Assembly: GCA_020205615.1 (NCBI GenBank)
Contig: CM035160.1
Location: 122,045,552-122,109,551, forward strand
Reading direction: 5' to 3'
DNA: 64,000 bases
Source: Panax quinquefolius
Taxonomy: Eukaryota > Streptophyta > Magnoliopsida > Apiales > Araliaceae
This document shows, one piece after another, positions 21,913 to 33,017 of the stretch (the stretch's first letter is position 1; each line of letters starts with the position of its first letter). The notes under the pieces are model-generated. The model saw nothing but the letters and a program-made list of their open reading frames with translations, made no database searches and was not told the origin of the DNA. The position numbers were made by a program, and so were the translations under genes.

Positions 21913-23012
21913 TGTTATTTCCCAAAGGCACTTATAGATCTAGAAGGGGGGTTGAATAAATATTTAAATTTATTTTTAACAAATAGTTAATAAATTTATT
22001 GATATAAGCACAGCGAAAATGTTCTTTTGAAAAATCCCTTTAAAATCGAAAAAATATTGATTTCAGATTTAAGCAGTAAAGAATAATAATCAAGCAATTT
22101 AAATGGCAAGAGCAGTAAGTAAAAGACACATGCAGTTTTTATGTGGTTTAAAGATTGGATAGCTCATACTCCACTCTTCTACTTATCTTAATAAGTAGAA
22201 GAGTGGATATTTAGTCACAAAGGACAAGGACACTTTTGCCCCCAAATGTTTTTATGATTGATGTTTGTTGTGAGATGCTGCTAAATTTGCGTTAAGCTTT
22301 TTTTCTCAGGTACTAAGCAGCTCAAACTTTATATATAGGATCATTGAGTTCGTTTTTTAACTTTGGCAGAGTGCTTGGTTTTTTTATCAATGTTCGGCAC
22401 ACTTCCTTGTTGCCTTTTATACTCTACTGAATAATCTTTCCGTTGCAATATGTCTGATGTTGCATTTAATGCTCTGATGTACTAGGATGTTTGACGTTGA
22501 CATTTTGAACCTGGGAGACAGTTCATTTTCTGTGCATATGGCACTAGTCTGTTTTTTCACCTAACACCGATGACATGTCACTGTCCAATAGGTAATTAGT
22601 AGACACATGCTTTGATCTTTAATTTTCATTAAGGATAGTTTGAGATTGCATTGGGGCCTTCATCTTGCAACACTTCGAAGTCAGCTGGCTAGAAGGATCA
22701 CTTGTTCACTCCACGATCTGAAGTGACTTTACGAAGCATAGAGTTTTAGTTACTCCAAGTAATTCAGTGATCCTTTTGATGTATGCGTGATCTTATACTT
22801 CTTTTGCAATCTTGTTCTTCAAGTAGCAGGATAATTTTACGATCCTATCAACTATACATCAACTCAGCTTCTTTTAAGATCAACCTAACATTATTTGATC
22901 TTTCTATTCGAAGTCCATGTACAATTGATCTATAAAAACTGTATAAATCACACTGATACAAATATACATTAAACTCATTCATTATCAAATTTAAAATATA
23001 CAAACTCTAACA
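21913..23012 (-). mobile_element. Probable solo copia LTR, minus strand
   Basis: The minus strand starts TGTTAGAGTTTGTATATTTT at 23012. At the other end TCTAGAAGGGGGGTTGAATAA (plus strand, about 21940) is a word also present at the ends of the SIRE-like LTRs at 33030 and 63980. Flanks TATTA (21908-21912) and TATTC (23013-23017) match at four of five bases. No internal coding region adjoins, so it is most likely a solo LTR of 1.1 kb. Confidence 0.55.
22171..22206. repeat. Perfect 16-bp inverted repeat with 4-base loop
   Basis: CCACTCTTCTACTTAT (22171-22186), loop CTTA, and its exact reverse complement (22191-22206). It lies inside the solo copia LTR and could form a cruciform or an RNA hairpin. 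Confidence 0.85.
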
Positions 23013-23240
23013 TATTCTTCTTTTCGGCTAATTCATTTATAACATTTGGCAACTTATATATTTTATCGGACGAAACCAGAACTCTTGCCTTATAATTTAA
23101 ACATGTCGATCTATGCATGAATCAATTAAATAAAACTTAAAACAAATTTTCAAAATAAAGGAAGTTGTTGATACAAGTCAGCATAACAAAAATGATTAAT
23201 GGTTTGTTTACATGGTAGCGATAGTTTATGTAGCACTAGC
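23013..23240. other. Spacer without recognisable gene
   Basis: AT-rich sequence with no long open frame and no terminal repeat that I can match. Confidence 0.4.
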
Positions 23241-24786
23241 TAGGGGTGAGCATGATGCGGTTTAGTGAGGTTTGAAGTCCAAACCGCACCCGAAACCGCT
23301 TATGTGTGGTTTGACAAATACAAAACCGCACCCGAAATCGCTTGTGATTGGTGCAATGCGATTTTAAACTGTGCGGTGCGGTTTCGGTTCCAAAACAAAT
23401 TGAAACAACAAAAAGGTCTAAGCCTTCAATAGAATTTAACACAGAGCTCACATCGACCAATTAACTTAGTGATAGAGTCGGTAATGGGAATTATATCAAG
23501 CATAGTAAGATAATCAATGCATTAAGTGCAGGGAAGACTTATAGAATATAATCCTAATTGTACCTAATTTGAAAAATAATCTATTAGATTATTACTACTA
23601 TAGCATAGACCTTAACCAATGCATTAAGTGCTCGAACCAATGAATTTGGCCCCTCAGCTATAAGCCCCTCCAGTAACACATCAAACAAATCCAAAATTTC
23701 AAAACTCAAATGCTTAATTTTTGACTCTATAACCTTTAACCATCTTCTTTCAATTGGTGAAAAAATGACAATGCAAAACAGAGAGATTTTCTTTGAGCGT
23801 GTTCAAGTAACAAGTAACTTTAGATTTTACTAGAGATAATACATACATACACACACACGGTGCGGTTTCAGTTTTATGCGTGCGGTTTTGGCTAGTAACC
23901 AAACCGGAACTGTAATACCCCGAATTTTATGAAATGAAAGTATTCAATTTTATTAAAATTATTATTTTATTTCGTAAATGGTTAAATTGATAAAAGGTTA
24001 AAGTTAAGGGTGATATGTGAATTTTTTTTTGCAAAGTAAGCAAGTTGTTATAAAATATTCGTTTTGTCGGGGAATATTCTTTTTGTCGGGGAATATTCGT
24101 ACGACGGCACAATCATTGGTGGACCCCACAACGGAAGTATTGTCGTAGTTAGAAAACGACAGAATTATCTTTTATTAAAAATAACGGTGAGTGTTACCGT
24201 TAAAACTGTTGAACTACCCGGTAGTAAAAGTAAATGATGTCTGGCATTGGTTGCATAGTGGCACACGGTATTGATTATTGATGCTTACGTAAGAAGTCAC
24301 TCAGTTATACTTAATTATTGCTACAGTAATTTTTGCATCGTATCTCTCATATTATTGATTCAATTATTGTCACAGTATCATCTGCATAATATGTTATATT
24401 ATTAAATCAATAATTGAGACAACAAAGTTATTCATATTATTACTTGCAATATTGACAATGTCTAGAAGTTCTGTCAATGAGAGGTTAGATAATCTAATTG
24501 CGCGCCAATAGGGAGAAATCCTTATCGGAAAGCCCCATCTTTCCTGGGAACGACCTGGTTGTTAAATATTGTGAGTTATAATATTAATGATGAATAAGTT
24601 TGTGTTGATTACAGATGAAATTGATAATTCCATTGTGTGGGAATTATTAGTATTAGTGGAAATCGACATTTATTTCGATAATAATTAATGTCTGGAGGTT
24701 ATATTGACCAATCGGGTAATTAACCGAATAAATGAGCAATTAATTGCTATTAATTCAAATGCTTATAACTATGTGTTCACATGTGT

Positions 24787-25200
24787 GTACTATTGATTCA
24801 CATGATTTACTATTAGGGGAGTTGGTGCAAGATTGATAATACTTACATGACTAAATTAAAAATGGAGGTATATTTAAAGGTACTATACTGTAATTAGTTT
24901 TTTCACATGATTATATTATTGAGTCACATGATTTACTATTGATTCACATGATTTACTATTAGGGGAAGTTGGTGCAAGATTGATAATACTTGCATGACTA
25001 AATTAAAATTTGAGGTATAGATGAAGGTACTATACTGTAATTATTTTTTTTACATGTTTGGAACTATTGAGTCACATGATTTACTATTGATTCACATGAT
25101 TTACTATTAGGGGAGGTGGTGCAAGTTTGATAATACTTGCAGGACTAAATTAAAAATGAAGAAAAAGAGGGAGGTATTATACTGTAATAGTTCGGGCCCA
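24787..25200 (+). repeat. Tandem units of roughly 125-165 bp in the solo LTR, about three copies
   Basis: Each unit has TTCACATGATTTACTATTAG, GGTGCAAGATTGATAATACT and GGAGGTA...ACTATACTGTAAT. LTR B has two such units. Copy number therefore varies within the family. Confidence 0.7.
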
Positions 25201-25392
25201 AAAATGTGCAATTATTGAAAATATATTTTCCTTTACATAGAAGTTCATTCCTTCATTATAGAGAGAAAGAAGAAGAGAAGCTTGCTACCTCACTATTCCA
25301 GTATCCAGTTTTCTTCTAAGGTAAGGGGTATTATTTCTTTCGTATTCATGAAGAGAGTTATTTCTTTTAATATTCTTAAGGGTTGTTATAAC

Positions 25393-25780
25393 ATTCCTTA
25401 TTATTCTGTTGGAATAACCTGTCTGTGCGGTCTATCGCATGCCTGGTGAATTCTTTTGCTATTCCATTCTTTATTATTCTGTTGAAATAACATGTATGTG
25501 CGGTCTATCGCATGCCTGGTGAATTCTTCTGTTATTCCATTCTTTATTATTCTATTGGAATAACACATGCATGCGATCTATCGCATGTACTGGTGAATTC
25601 TTTTGTTATACCATTCTTTATTATTACATTAGAATAACACATGCATGCTTGATTACATCGTATGCATGGTAAATTCTTACATTATTTCATTCTTTATTAT
25701 TACATTGGAATAACACATCATGTGGATTACCGCATGCATGGTGAATGATCATTCGTATTCATTCCTTAATAAAGTGTGGA
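25393..25780 (+). repeat. Tandem units of about 80 bp in the solo LTR, about five copies
   Basis: The unit contains TTCTTTATTATTCTGTTGGA, then ATAAC, a variable word with GCGGTCTATCGCATGC and TGGTGAATTCTT. The same units occur in LTR B at 12140-12500. Confidence 0.75.
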
Positions 25781-27144
25781 AATGATCTGTCTACGTGGAT
25801 TACCGCATGGCAGGCGAAAATCCATTTACAGTTTCATATGTTCTATTATACTCAGTTGGTGAAAGTTTTGGCTTCTATACTCCATGAAATTAGTAGAATA
25901 TCCTGGATATTTGCTCTTCATCCAGTATATTTTCATGAAAATATTCTTCTAAGCATTCTTGAATTTTACTCCACAAAGCAGTATCATGTTGACAATTTGG
26001 ACGTTATTGATTTCTGGATAAATTAAATTATAAATCTTTAAAATTTATCCTTGAACTTGTTTTATTGAATTATTATGTCATTGTCATCATCATCATGCTT
26101 ATATTGTGATGAAAGTCATCTTTAGCTTACGTGCATAGATGGACTTGGTATGATTATGACCAGGGATTATTCGGTATAATCATGACCGTAATGTAACGAA
26201 TGATGCAATAAAAGTACTCATTGGCTCGTAGTGCATTGATGGACAGTTATGGATATGATTATGACCAGGGATTATTCGGTATAGTCATGACCATTGATGA
26301 TTACATAAATATCTTTGGCCCGTAGTTCAGGGATAATTTGATGATGTGGTTTATTTATTAAGCTGAGTCTCAGCGATAAATTTGATGAAAAACTTTTTAA
26401 ATCATAGAAGATATTAGATATCATGCTTTACTTAACTCTTCTAATGGATTGCTTGTTCCGCTGCAGTTGTTGATCTAAAACTTGTTGTCTATTATATTTT
26501 ATCAGTTTAACACTGTTGAAGGCTAAGGATAATTTATTCTGCATTATCTTAGTCATAATATTTCTTACTGGGCTAATTGAGCTCACCCTTTTCTTTGACT
26601 GTTCTCTTTAGGAAATAAAAATATAGCTGGGACGAGTCGAGAAATGGAGTGATGGTTCAGGATAAGTGGCTTTAGTAGTCCTCACTATTCTGTGAAATAG
26701 TGTGATAATAATTGTAATGAGGACTCCATTGAGAGTGGATATTGTATAGAAGACAATATTCTTATTTAAACTCTCAGCTATATTTTGTCGTATTTTACAC
26801 GACAATTGTATAAAAGAAGTTTGTATTTGATTTATGTATCATGTATCTGGCAACTCAAGATGAGTGATGTATACCTGTTTTGGGGGCGTCATAGGAACCA
26901 TAAATTTGGTTATTCAACCCACCTAAAACAGCTACATACACGAGAACCGTTGGTGCGATTTTAATTAGTGCTGTTCGTACAGTTTTTGGTGCGGTTGAAA
27001 TTTTGTTTGTAATTGAAGTTTCGTTTGAAAAGTTAGAATCTTGTTTGGTTATCATTAATTTATGCAATTGAAAATGTAGCTCATGTTCGATAAGAATTAC
27101 AGCGATTACAGCTGAAATATTGCTAAATGACTAAATATATATAT

Positions 27145-27401
27145 TATTCTTTTTATTTCAAAATTAAAGGTACAATTTGACTTTTGAGATCAAACGACAA
27201 TATATTAAACTTCTAAATTGATATAACTCTTAAAAATTTAGAATGAAATAAATTTTGTAATTAATTGTTTTTATTATATACTATACAATTATAATAATTG
27301 TATTAACTAAAATTAAATAAATTCATATCAATTTAAAGTTTAATACGTAGTTGTTTGAACTCAAAAATTAAATTATATTTCTAATTTTGAAATGGAAGAA
27401 G
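27145..27401. mobile_element. Stowaway-like MITE, decayed
   Basis: The left end TATTCTTTTTATTTCAAAAT is mirrored by the right end, whose reverse complement is TACTTCTTCCATTTCAAAAT, and the match extends inward (AATTTGACTTTTGAG / AATTTAATTTTTGAG). The CTTCCATTTCAAA-type end fits the plant Stowaway group. Exact ends and the TA duplication are uncertain. Confidence 0.45.
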
Positions 27402-27420
27402 TATTATTTTGAATTTTTTT

Positions 27421-27421
<1 letters not shown>

Positions 27422-27469
<48 letters not shown>
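27422..27469. repeat. (TA)n microsatellite
   Basis: About 23 uninterrupted TA units between two MITE-like repeats. Confidence 0.95.
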
Positions 27470-27471
<2 letters not shown>

Positions 27472-27544
27472 AACACAAACATTTAAATCATAATACTTAT
27501 AATAATTTTTATTATAATTATAATTTGTTTAATATAATATAATA

Positions 27545-27792
27545 CATCCGTTCAAAAATATAAGATTATAAATAATTATTAAGAAGTCAATTTAAGACTT
27601 TTTCAAATTTATATTTTCATGATTCATTTAAGTTTTGATAACAATAAATTTTATAATTAGTATATTTTTAGATAGTTTATAATAATTATACCTACATTAA
27701 CAAAAAATAAATAGATTCATATCAATTTAAAAATGTTTAAAATTAATTTTTTTTAAATCAATACTTGCCTTATATTTCGAGTTGAAGGAGCA
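27545..27792. mobile_element. Stowaway-like MITE
   Basis: The left end CATCCGTTCAAAAATATAAG and the reverse complement of the right end, TGCTCCTTCAACTCGAAATA, resemble each other and the plant CTCCCTCCGTTC...AAATATAAG Stowaway ends. TA flanks are at 27543-27544 and 27793-27794. The element is 248 bp and non-coding. Confidence 0.5.
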
Positions 27793-28050
27793 TATGAAGT
27801 AGTTTAATAACAATAAGTTTATTAACAATAATGATAATTAATATTACAATAATAGTTGTAGTAATAATTATTTTAGTAAAAATATATAATATGCTGACTT
27901 TCCTCTCCGTCTAAGTTAATAGTTTCTCTCAGTCATCACAACGCGCAAAGTATACATCTTATCACTTAAAAAATTGGAACATCAAAGTAAACTTCAAAAT
28001 ACGTACATGGGATAAAGACGGAATGCATACTGCGTTACATGAAGATTTTC

Positions 28051-29890
28051 GGGTTAAATGTTTTTTCAGTCATTGTATTATAAGTTAACTTACATATGGA
28101 TAATTGATTTTTTTTTTTCTTACAGTCAACTCACTGTATTCGATTTTACTATCAAAAATTAAAAAAACCGTTAAGTCAACTCGATTTTACTATCAAAAAT
28201 TAAAAAACCATTAAGTCAAAGGTTGACTTAACGGAAATGTGACGTGGCAGCTGACTTGTCTTTAAAAAAAAATATATGTGGCAGTTAGTATGCGATGTGG
28301 CAGTGATAATATGGATTTGGAGGAAATTTTTTATGAAAAAATAGAAAAAAATATTTTAAAGTATAATATAAATTATAAAAATTAGCCAAAAAAACAAGAA
28401 AATAAATAAATAAATAAAAATTCAGATTTTTAATAAAAATTTTAAAAAGCTGTTTTTTTATTAAAAAAAATTAAAATGCATTTTTTTAATAAAAATAATT
28501 GTTTTTTTTATTAAAAAAATTAAAACGTAGATTATTTTTAATAAAAATAAAAAAAATGCAGTTTTTAATAAAAATAAAAAATGTAGTTTTTTTAAATAAA
28601 AATAATTAAAAGTCATTTTTTTTAAAAAATGCAATTTTTTTAATAATTTTTTTCTTTTTTTATTAACTGTTAAAAATTTAACAGTTAATTTTTTAAAACT
28701 GTTAATTTTAAAACTGTTAATTTAACAGTTAATTTTTAAAACTGTTAATTTAACATTTAATTTATAAAACTGTTAATTTTAATTTTTTTAATTTAACAGT
28801 TAATTTAATTATTAATTAATTTTCAAACTGTTAAAAATTTAACAGTTAATTTTTTAATCTGTTAATTCTTTTATTAAAAAATTGCATTTTTTAATTTAAA
28901 AAAACTTTTTAGAGATTAAAAAATTGCATTTTAAATCTGTTAATAGTTTAAAGAGTTTTTTATTATTAAAATAAATGCATTTTAAGTCAACCTTGACTTA
29001 AAAAAAATTATTTATATTTTTTATAATAAAATTAATCTGTTAATTTTTATTATTATAAAAAAATTGCATTTTTAACAATTATTTTATTAAAAAATTCAGC
29101 GTTTTGTTGTTTTTTAATAAAAAAAAGAAAAAATTTATTAAAAAATTGCATTTTTTTTTATTTAAAAAGGTTGCATTTTTAACAATTATTTTATTAAAAA
29201 ATTGAGCGTTTTGTTGTTTTTTTTAATAATAAAAAATTATTAAAAATTGCATTTTTTTAATTTAAAAAAGTTGCATTTTAACAATTATTTTATTAAAAAT
29301 TCAGCGTTTTAATTATTTTTTAATAAAAAAAGAAAAAATTTATTAAAAAAACTGCATTTTTTTATTAAAAAAACTGACTTTTAATTATTTTTATTAAAAA
29401 ACTGCATTTTTTTATTAAAAAACTGCATTTTTTATTTTTATTAAAAAATCTACGTTGTAATTTTTTAATAAAATAAAAAACAATTATTTTATTAAAAAAA
29501 TGCGTTTTAATTTTTTTAATAAAAAAAACTGCTTTTTAAATTTTTATTAAAATAATTATTTTTATTTATTTATTTATTTTCTTGTTTTTTTTGGCTAATT
29601 TTTATAATTTATATTATACTTTAAAATATTTTTTTTCCATTTTTTCATAAAAACTTTCCTCCAAATCCACATTATCACTGCCACATCGCATACTAACTGC
29701 CACATATACTTTTTTTTTAAAGACAAGTCAGCTGCCACGTCACATTTCCATTAAGTCAACCTTTGACTTAACGGTTTTTTTAATTTTTGTTAGTAAAATT
29801 GAGTACAGTGAGTTGACTGTAAGAAAAAAAAGTTCAGTTATCTATCTGTAAGTTGATCTATAATACGATGACTGAAAAAATATTTAACCC
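28051..29890. mobile_element. Mutator-like foldback element, 1.84 kb
   Basis: Direct repeats GAAGATTTTC flank it at 28041-28050 and 29891-29900 (10 bp, within the 9-11 bp seen for Mutator-like elements). The ends are GGGTTAAATGTTTTTTCAGT and, inverted, GGGTTAAATATTTTTTCAGT. Pairing continues through TTAACGG, GACGTGGCAGCTGACTTGTC and GTGGCAGT. It then passes a unit with TTAGCCAAAAAAACAAGAAA (about 28382) and its complement near 29580, so each arm exceeds 550 bp. The middle is A/T runs and many AACTGTTAA/TTAACAGTT words. No open frame is meaningful, so it is non-autonomous. Confidence 0.82.
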
Positions 29891-29971
29891 GAAGATTTTC
29901 TTGCATTGCGTTTAGGACCATAAACGATCTTTGAACCGTCATTTGAGATTGTTGCATTGAGTCCTTTTAGA

Positions 29972-30297
29972 GGGACATTTTTTAGTGACATTTCTAGTGA
30001 CATTTTTTTTTAATATTTTTTTTTTTGTTTTTTTTTTTGTAGTACCTCCCAAAAAAATGTTTAGTATTTATTATAACTGAAATTTTTGTAAAAAACAGTG
30101 TTTTATGTGTAATTTGGATACATACAAAAAAAAGAGTTATGCTGACCCTGTTTTTTGTATGTATCCAAATTACACCTAAAACACAATATTTTATAAAAAT
30201 TCCAGTTAGAATAAATACTATATATTTTTTGGGAGGTATTACAAAAAAAAAACCAAAAAATAAAATAAAATAAAATGTCACTAAAAAAATGTCCCCC
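29972..30297. mobile_element. Foldback MITE of about 325 bp
   Basis: Nearly the whole element is one inverted repeat. The ends are GGGACATTTTTTAGTGACAT (left) and, inverted, GGGGGACATTTTTTTAGTGA (right). The inner stem is AATTTGGATACATACAAAAAA (30111-30131) against TTTTTTGTATGTATCCAAATT (30151-30171), with a loop of about 20 bases. The target duplication is not clear. Open frames of 78-95 codons on the minus strand are made of repeat sequence. Confidence 0.65.
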
Positions 30298-31054
30298 TAG
30301 ACTTTTTGTGTTTGATTTAGTTTGCATTTTGTTAGCCAAAAAGTTGGTATCTCTTGTTTTAATTTAGGTTGTTATATACACACTCTAGAGTGATAGTTAC
30401 GTACTTAAATATGTTAAAAAATTATATTATCCTTAATATATATAAAATAAATTAGTCATTTAGTATTTATTCTTTATGCTTTAATTTTATTATACATAAT
30501 ATTTATAAGATAGCATCTATCTGTATACACTTCCTTAGCAAAATATTAATCCTCAAATTGAATTGAACTACTTTATTAAACTTATTATATTTTTATTGAA
30601 TAACATTCTTTTTAATTTGTGATACTTTATAATATATATTTAAATTTTTGATTTAGATATTAGAACACATTCAATATTAGAAAATCTATAAAAAAAAAAA
30701 AAAAAAAATTATAAGTGGTAAAACTTTTTTATTCGTGTATTTCTAGACGATATATAATTTAGGTTGTTATTTTATTAAAGTGATTATTCACAAGATAGTG
30801 TATTGGTCCATCATAGTACAAAAGATTTATTTTGATTTGAAATCAATTTTTACAAAAACTTAAAATTAAAAATAAATAGAAAATTATTTAGTCAATATAT
30901 AAATTTTTAGATATTGTAAATTATATATTTAAAAAAAATCCACTAGAATGGACAGATGATAAATATATTACTTGATTTCTCATTAATTAAGGATAATTTG
31001 CTCTCTTTGATAACCGAACGTACACTAGAAAGGACCACAAAATTTAAGGAATTA
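30298..31054. other. AT-rich spacer
   Basis: There is no gene, no terminal repeat and no coding signature. It has an A run at about 30690-30708. Confidence 0.5.
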
Positions 31055-31388
31055 CCCCTTCCGTTCATATTTAAATGACGTTTTAGAATTTTTTATTTTT
31101 TCTTAATTATTTGATATTTGTTTAAATCTATGAGAATTAATGATAATTTTTCAAAATTACCTCTCATTATTCTTTTTACTTTTTTGATATTTTAAACTCT
31201 TTCTCTATTTCTCTCTTTCTCTCTCCTTATCCCAATAAAACTTTTCTTATCCCAACAAAACCCTTTTTATCCCAACAAAAAAATGAAGGGTATTATAGAC
31301 AATTGAATATTATATTTAATACTTTCTAATCATTATCTTAATAATTGTACACATCTTTAAAACATTATTTAAATAGGAACGGAGGGAG
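31055..31388. mobile_element. Stowaway MITE, 334 bp
   Basis: The right end, read inverted, is CTCCCTCCGTTCCTATTTAA; the left end is CCCCTTCCGTTCATATTTAA. TA duplications are at 31053-31054 and 31389-31390. The CTCCCTCCGTTC end is the hallmark of plant Stowaway elements. No transposase. Confidence 0.8.
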
Positions 31389-31390
31389 TA

Positions 31391-31879
31391 ATACGTAACA
31401 AACTTGGATACTTTGGATACGTAGCACTAATCTTCCAACACATATCCCGATTCCCGAAGATAAGAAAACAATATGATAACCTTTTTTTTAATGTAAAACA
31501 ATATGATAACTTGAAAATGATTAAAGTTATTTCAATTTTCAAGAGACCATTATATTCAATTTTAATTTTCTTGGTATTTACGTAATTACGATTGTCAATA
31601 ATATACATAGTTGGGCATGTCTTCATTTGGAAAATTTTAATACTTTTACTTTTCTTTCCTTTTCTATTTTTCAATTCCCCAGATATTATAGATTTGCCAT
31701 TTATCTTTTGAAACGTAGAATTTTCATATTTGTTTTTCAAAAGTTGCATTTGTTCAATTAAGCAGTGCTCAAAATTTTACATTTTTTACACAAAATTAGA
31801 TTAATAGCCTATATTTAAGAAACTAATAAATCTATAACAAAAAATAATATTTTAATATGAAAATCGCCGCTATAGATAT
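31391..31879. other. Spacer without recognisable gene
   Basis: A 126-codon minus-strand frame overlaps this stretch (31369-31749) but starts in the neighbouring MITE and has a composition like the AT-rich surroundings. I do not call it a gene. Confidence 0.4.
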
Positions 31880-32300
31880 TATCGACGTCGGGATTTTTAT
31901 TTGTTCCTTTTCTGTTCTTGTTCTTTGGTGTTCTCATGTTAGGTGAGATTTGTTTGAAAAAACAAGTAGTGAAAATGTCCGACATGTATATGTCGACGAT
32001 TGGACTGTAAGAGTCGCCAGTTGGTTTTTTAAATGGTTGTACCAACACAACCAAGAAAAAGTTTGCACATTGACCCAGTGATGTGACACTGCTAAACAGG
32101 TATGTGAAACCGAGATTCATTAGGGTCCGGGGGCTTGATTATGCGGAGGGAATTTGTAAGGCACCTCTCGACATCCATGTAACTACGGTGACCGTCACTT
32201 TTCAAGAAACTGTTATATGAATGTGTGTGTGTGTGGGTCAATGTGCAGTTATATGAAAGTAGTGCGAGGCCTCGTTCGTACCTATATATACAGGGTTTGA
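31880..32300 (+). mobile_element. Possible Tat-lineage retrotransposon remnant
   Basis: GAGTCGCCAGTTGG (about 32010), GGGTCCGGGGGCTTGATTAT (about 32124) and GGCACCTCTCGACATCCATG (about 32159) come in the order seen, as I recall it, in the 5' region of Tat/Ogre-type Ty3/gypsy elements. There is no LTR pair or coding to confirm this. A 101-codon minus-strand frame lies over it and is probably not a gene. Confidence 0.35.
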
Positions 32301-32679
32301 ATTTGTGTAAAATTCAGTTTTAGACAAGATATGGCAGTGATATTTTGTAAAAAAGATTTTTTCAAACTCTTGTGCTCAATAGTAATTGAGACCTTTTACA
32401 CTTCCATTTTTTATTAAGTAATTGCTTTTAATTTTTGAGATGTAAAGCATCTTCGAAAAAATAATGTACAAACCAGTGCCAAACTCCTCGTGGGCATGAA
32501 AATCATCTGAGGAAATCCAAACATCGTGAATAAATTTACAAGCTGCTTACAACTGAAAAAGTCCATTACGGGAACTGAATCTATGATCACATGATTCCTA
32601 GGCTCACATGATGCCGCAATTTATATAAAAATAATAAGTAGTTATATATATAAAAGTTGTAAATATATATATATACAGA

Positions 32680-32850
32680 CATGATCAACCACCATGAAGC
32701 ACCTCTATGGGGGATCAGAAGTGTAAATAAAGTTGTAAAAATAATCAACCGTCACGAAGTAAACTCCAGGCGGGACGAAAAGTAAAGAAGGCAGTAAAAA
32801 TGAGCAATCGCCACGAAGTAAACTCCAGGCGAGATAAAATATAAATATAT
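32680..32850. repeat. Tandem repeat of about 59 bp, three copies
   Basis: Copies share CACGAAGTAAACTCCAGGCG (two nearly identical, one diverged: CATGAAGCACCTCTATGGGG), preceded by GTAAAAATNAKCAAYCG. Confidence 0.7.
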
Positions 32851-32854
32851 ATAT

Positions 32855-32913
32855 ATAAGCGGTAAATGCACCGGATGTAAAATCCAGGCTCATCGAGCGA
32901 GTTGATATAATAG

Positions 32914-32950
<37 letters not shown>

Positions 32951-33010
32951 CAAATAAGCGCTCAGGATGTAAAATCCGGGCTCATCGAGCGAGTTCGACA
33001 ACAGTTCATA
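32855..33010. repeat. Tandem repeat, two copies, with (TA)n between
   Basis: Two copies contain GGATGTAAAATCC(A/G)GGCTCA followed by TCGAGCGAGTT (about 32873 and 32962), each followed by a TA-rich run (the longest about 32915-32948). The 98-codon minus-strand frame here is repeat-derived. Confidence 0.7.
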
Positions 33011-33017
33011 TATATAT

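Larger units (their letters stand above)
23911..26893 (+). mobile_element. Solo chromovirus LTR (B-like), 2983 bp
   Basis: It starts TGTAATACCCCGAATTTTAT, ends GGGGGCGTCATA and has perfect 5-base flanks GGAAC at 23906-23910 and 26894-26898. Blocks follow the order of LTR B, including GCTTACGTAAGAAGTCAC at 24283 and the CCTTATCGGAAAGCCCC block near 24520. The TATA position reads CCTTTACATAG (about 25230), so the promoter is probably damaged. One LTR with an intact duplication is the expected product of recombination between the two LTRs of a full element. Confidence 0.92.
23241..26935. mobile_element. hAT-like non-autonomous remnant, split by a solo LTR
   Basis: The start TAGGGGTGAGCATGATGCGG resembles the TAGGGGTGAGCA ends common in plant hAT elements. 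Many copies of GTGCGGTTT and its complement AAACCGCAC follow (23260-23390, 23850-23900), and after the solo LTR (AACCATAAATTTGGTTATTC, AGAACCGTTGGTGCGATTTT, about 26897-26960). A matching right terminus (GCTCACCCCTA) is not found; AAAACAGCTACATAC near 26925 may be its decayed form. No transposase is seen. The right boundary is uncertain. Confidence 0.35.

Noticed and set aside
23241..23910. A host gene fragment with GTGCGGTTT repeats
   Set aside because: The repeated AAACCGCAC/GTGCGGTTT words with a TAGGGGTGAGCA start fit an hAT-type non-autonomous element; there is no coding frame with a domain.
29994..30339. Two overlapping minus-strand proteins rich in Phe and Ile
   Set aside because: They are translations of the poly-T arms of a foldback MITE.
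31369..32120. Two minus-strand open frames of 101 and 126 codons
   Set aside because: The first starts in a MITE and the second overlies a probable retrotransposon leader; there is no recognisable domain and no promoter or splice signal that I can support.
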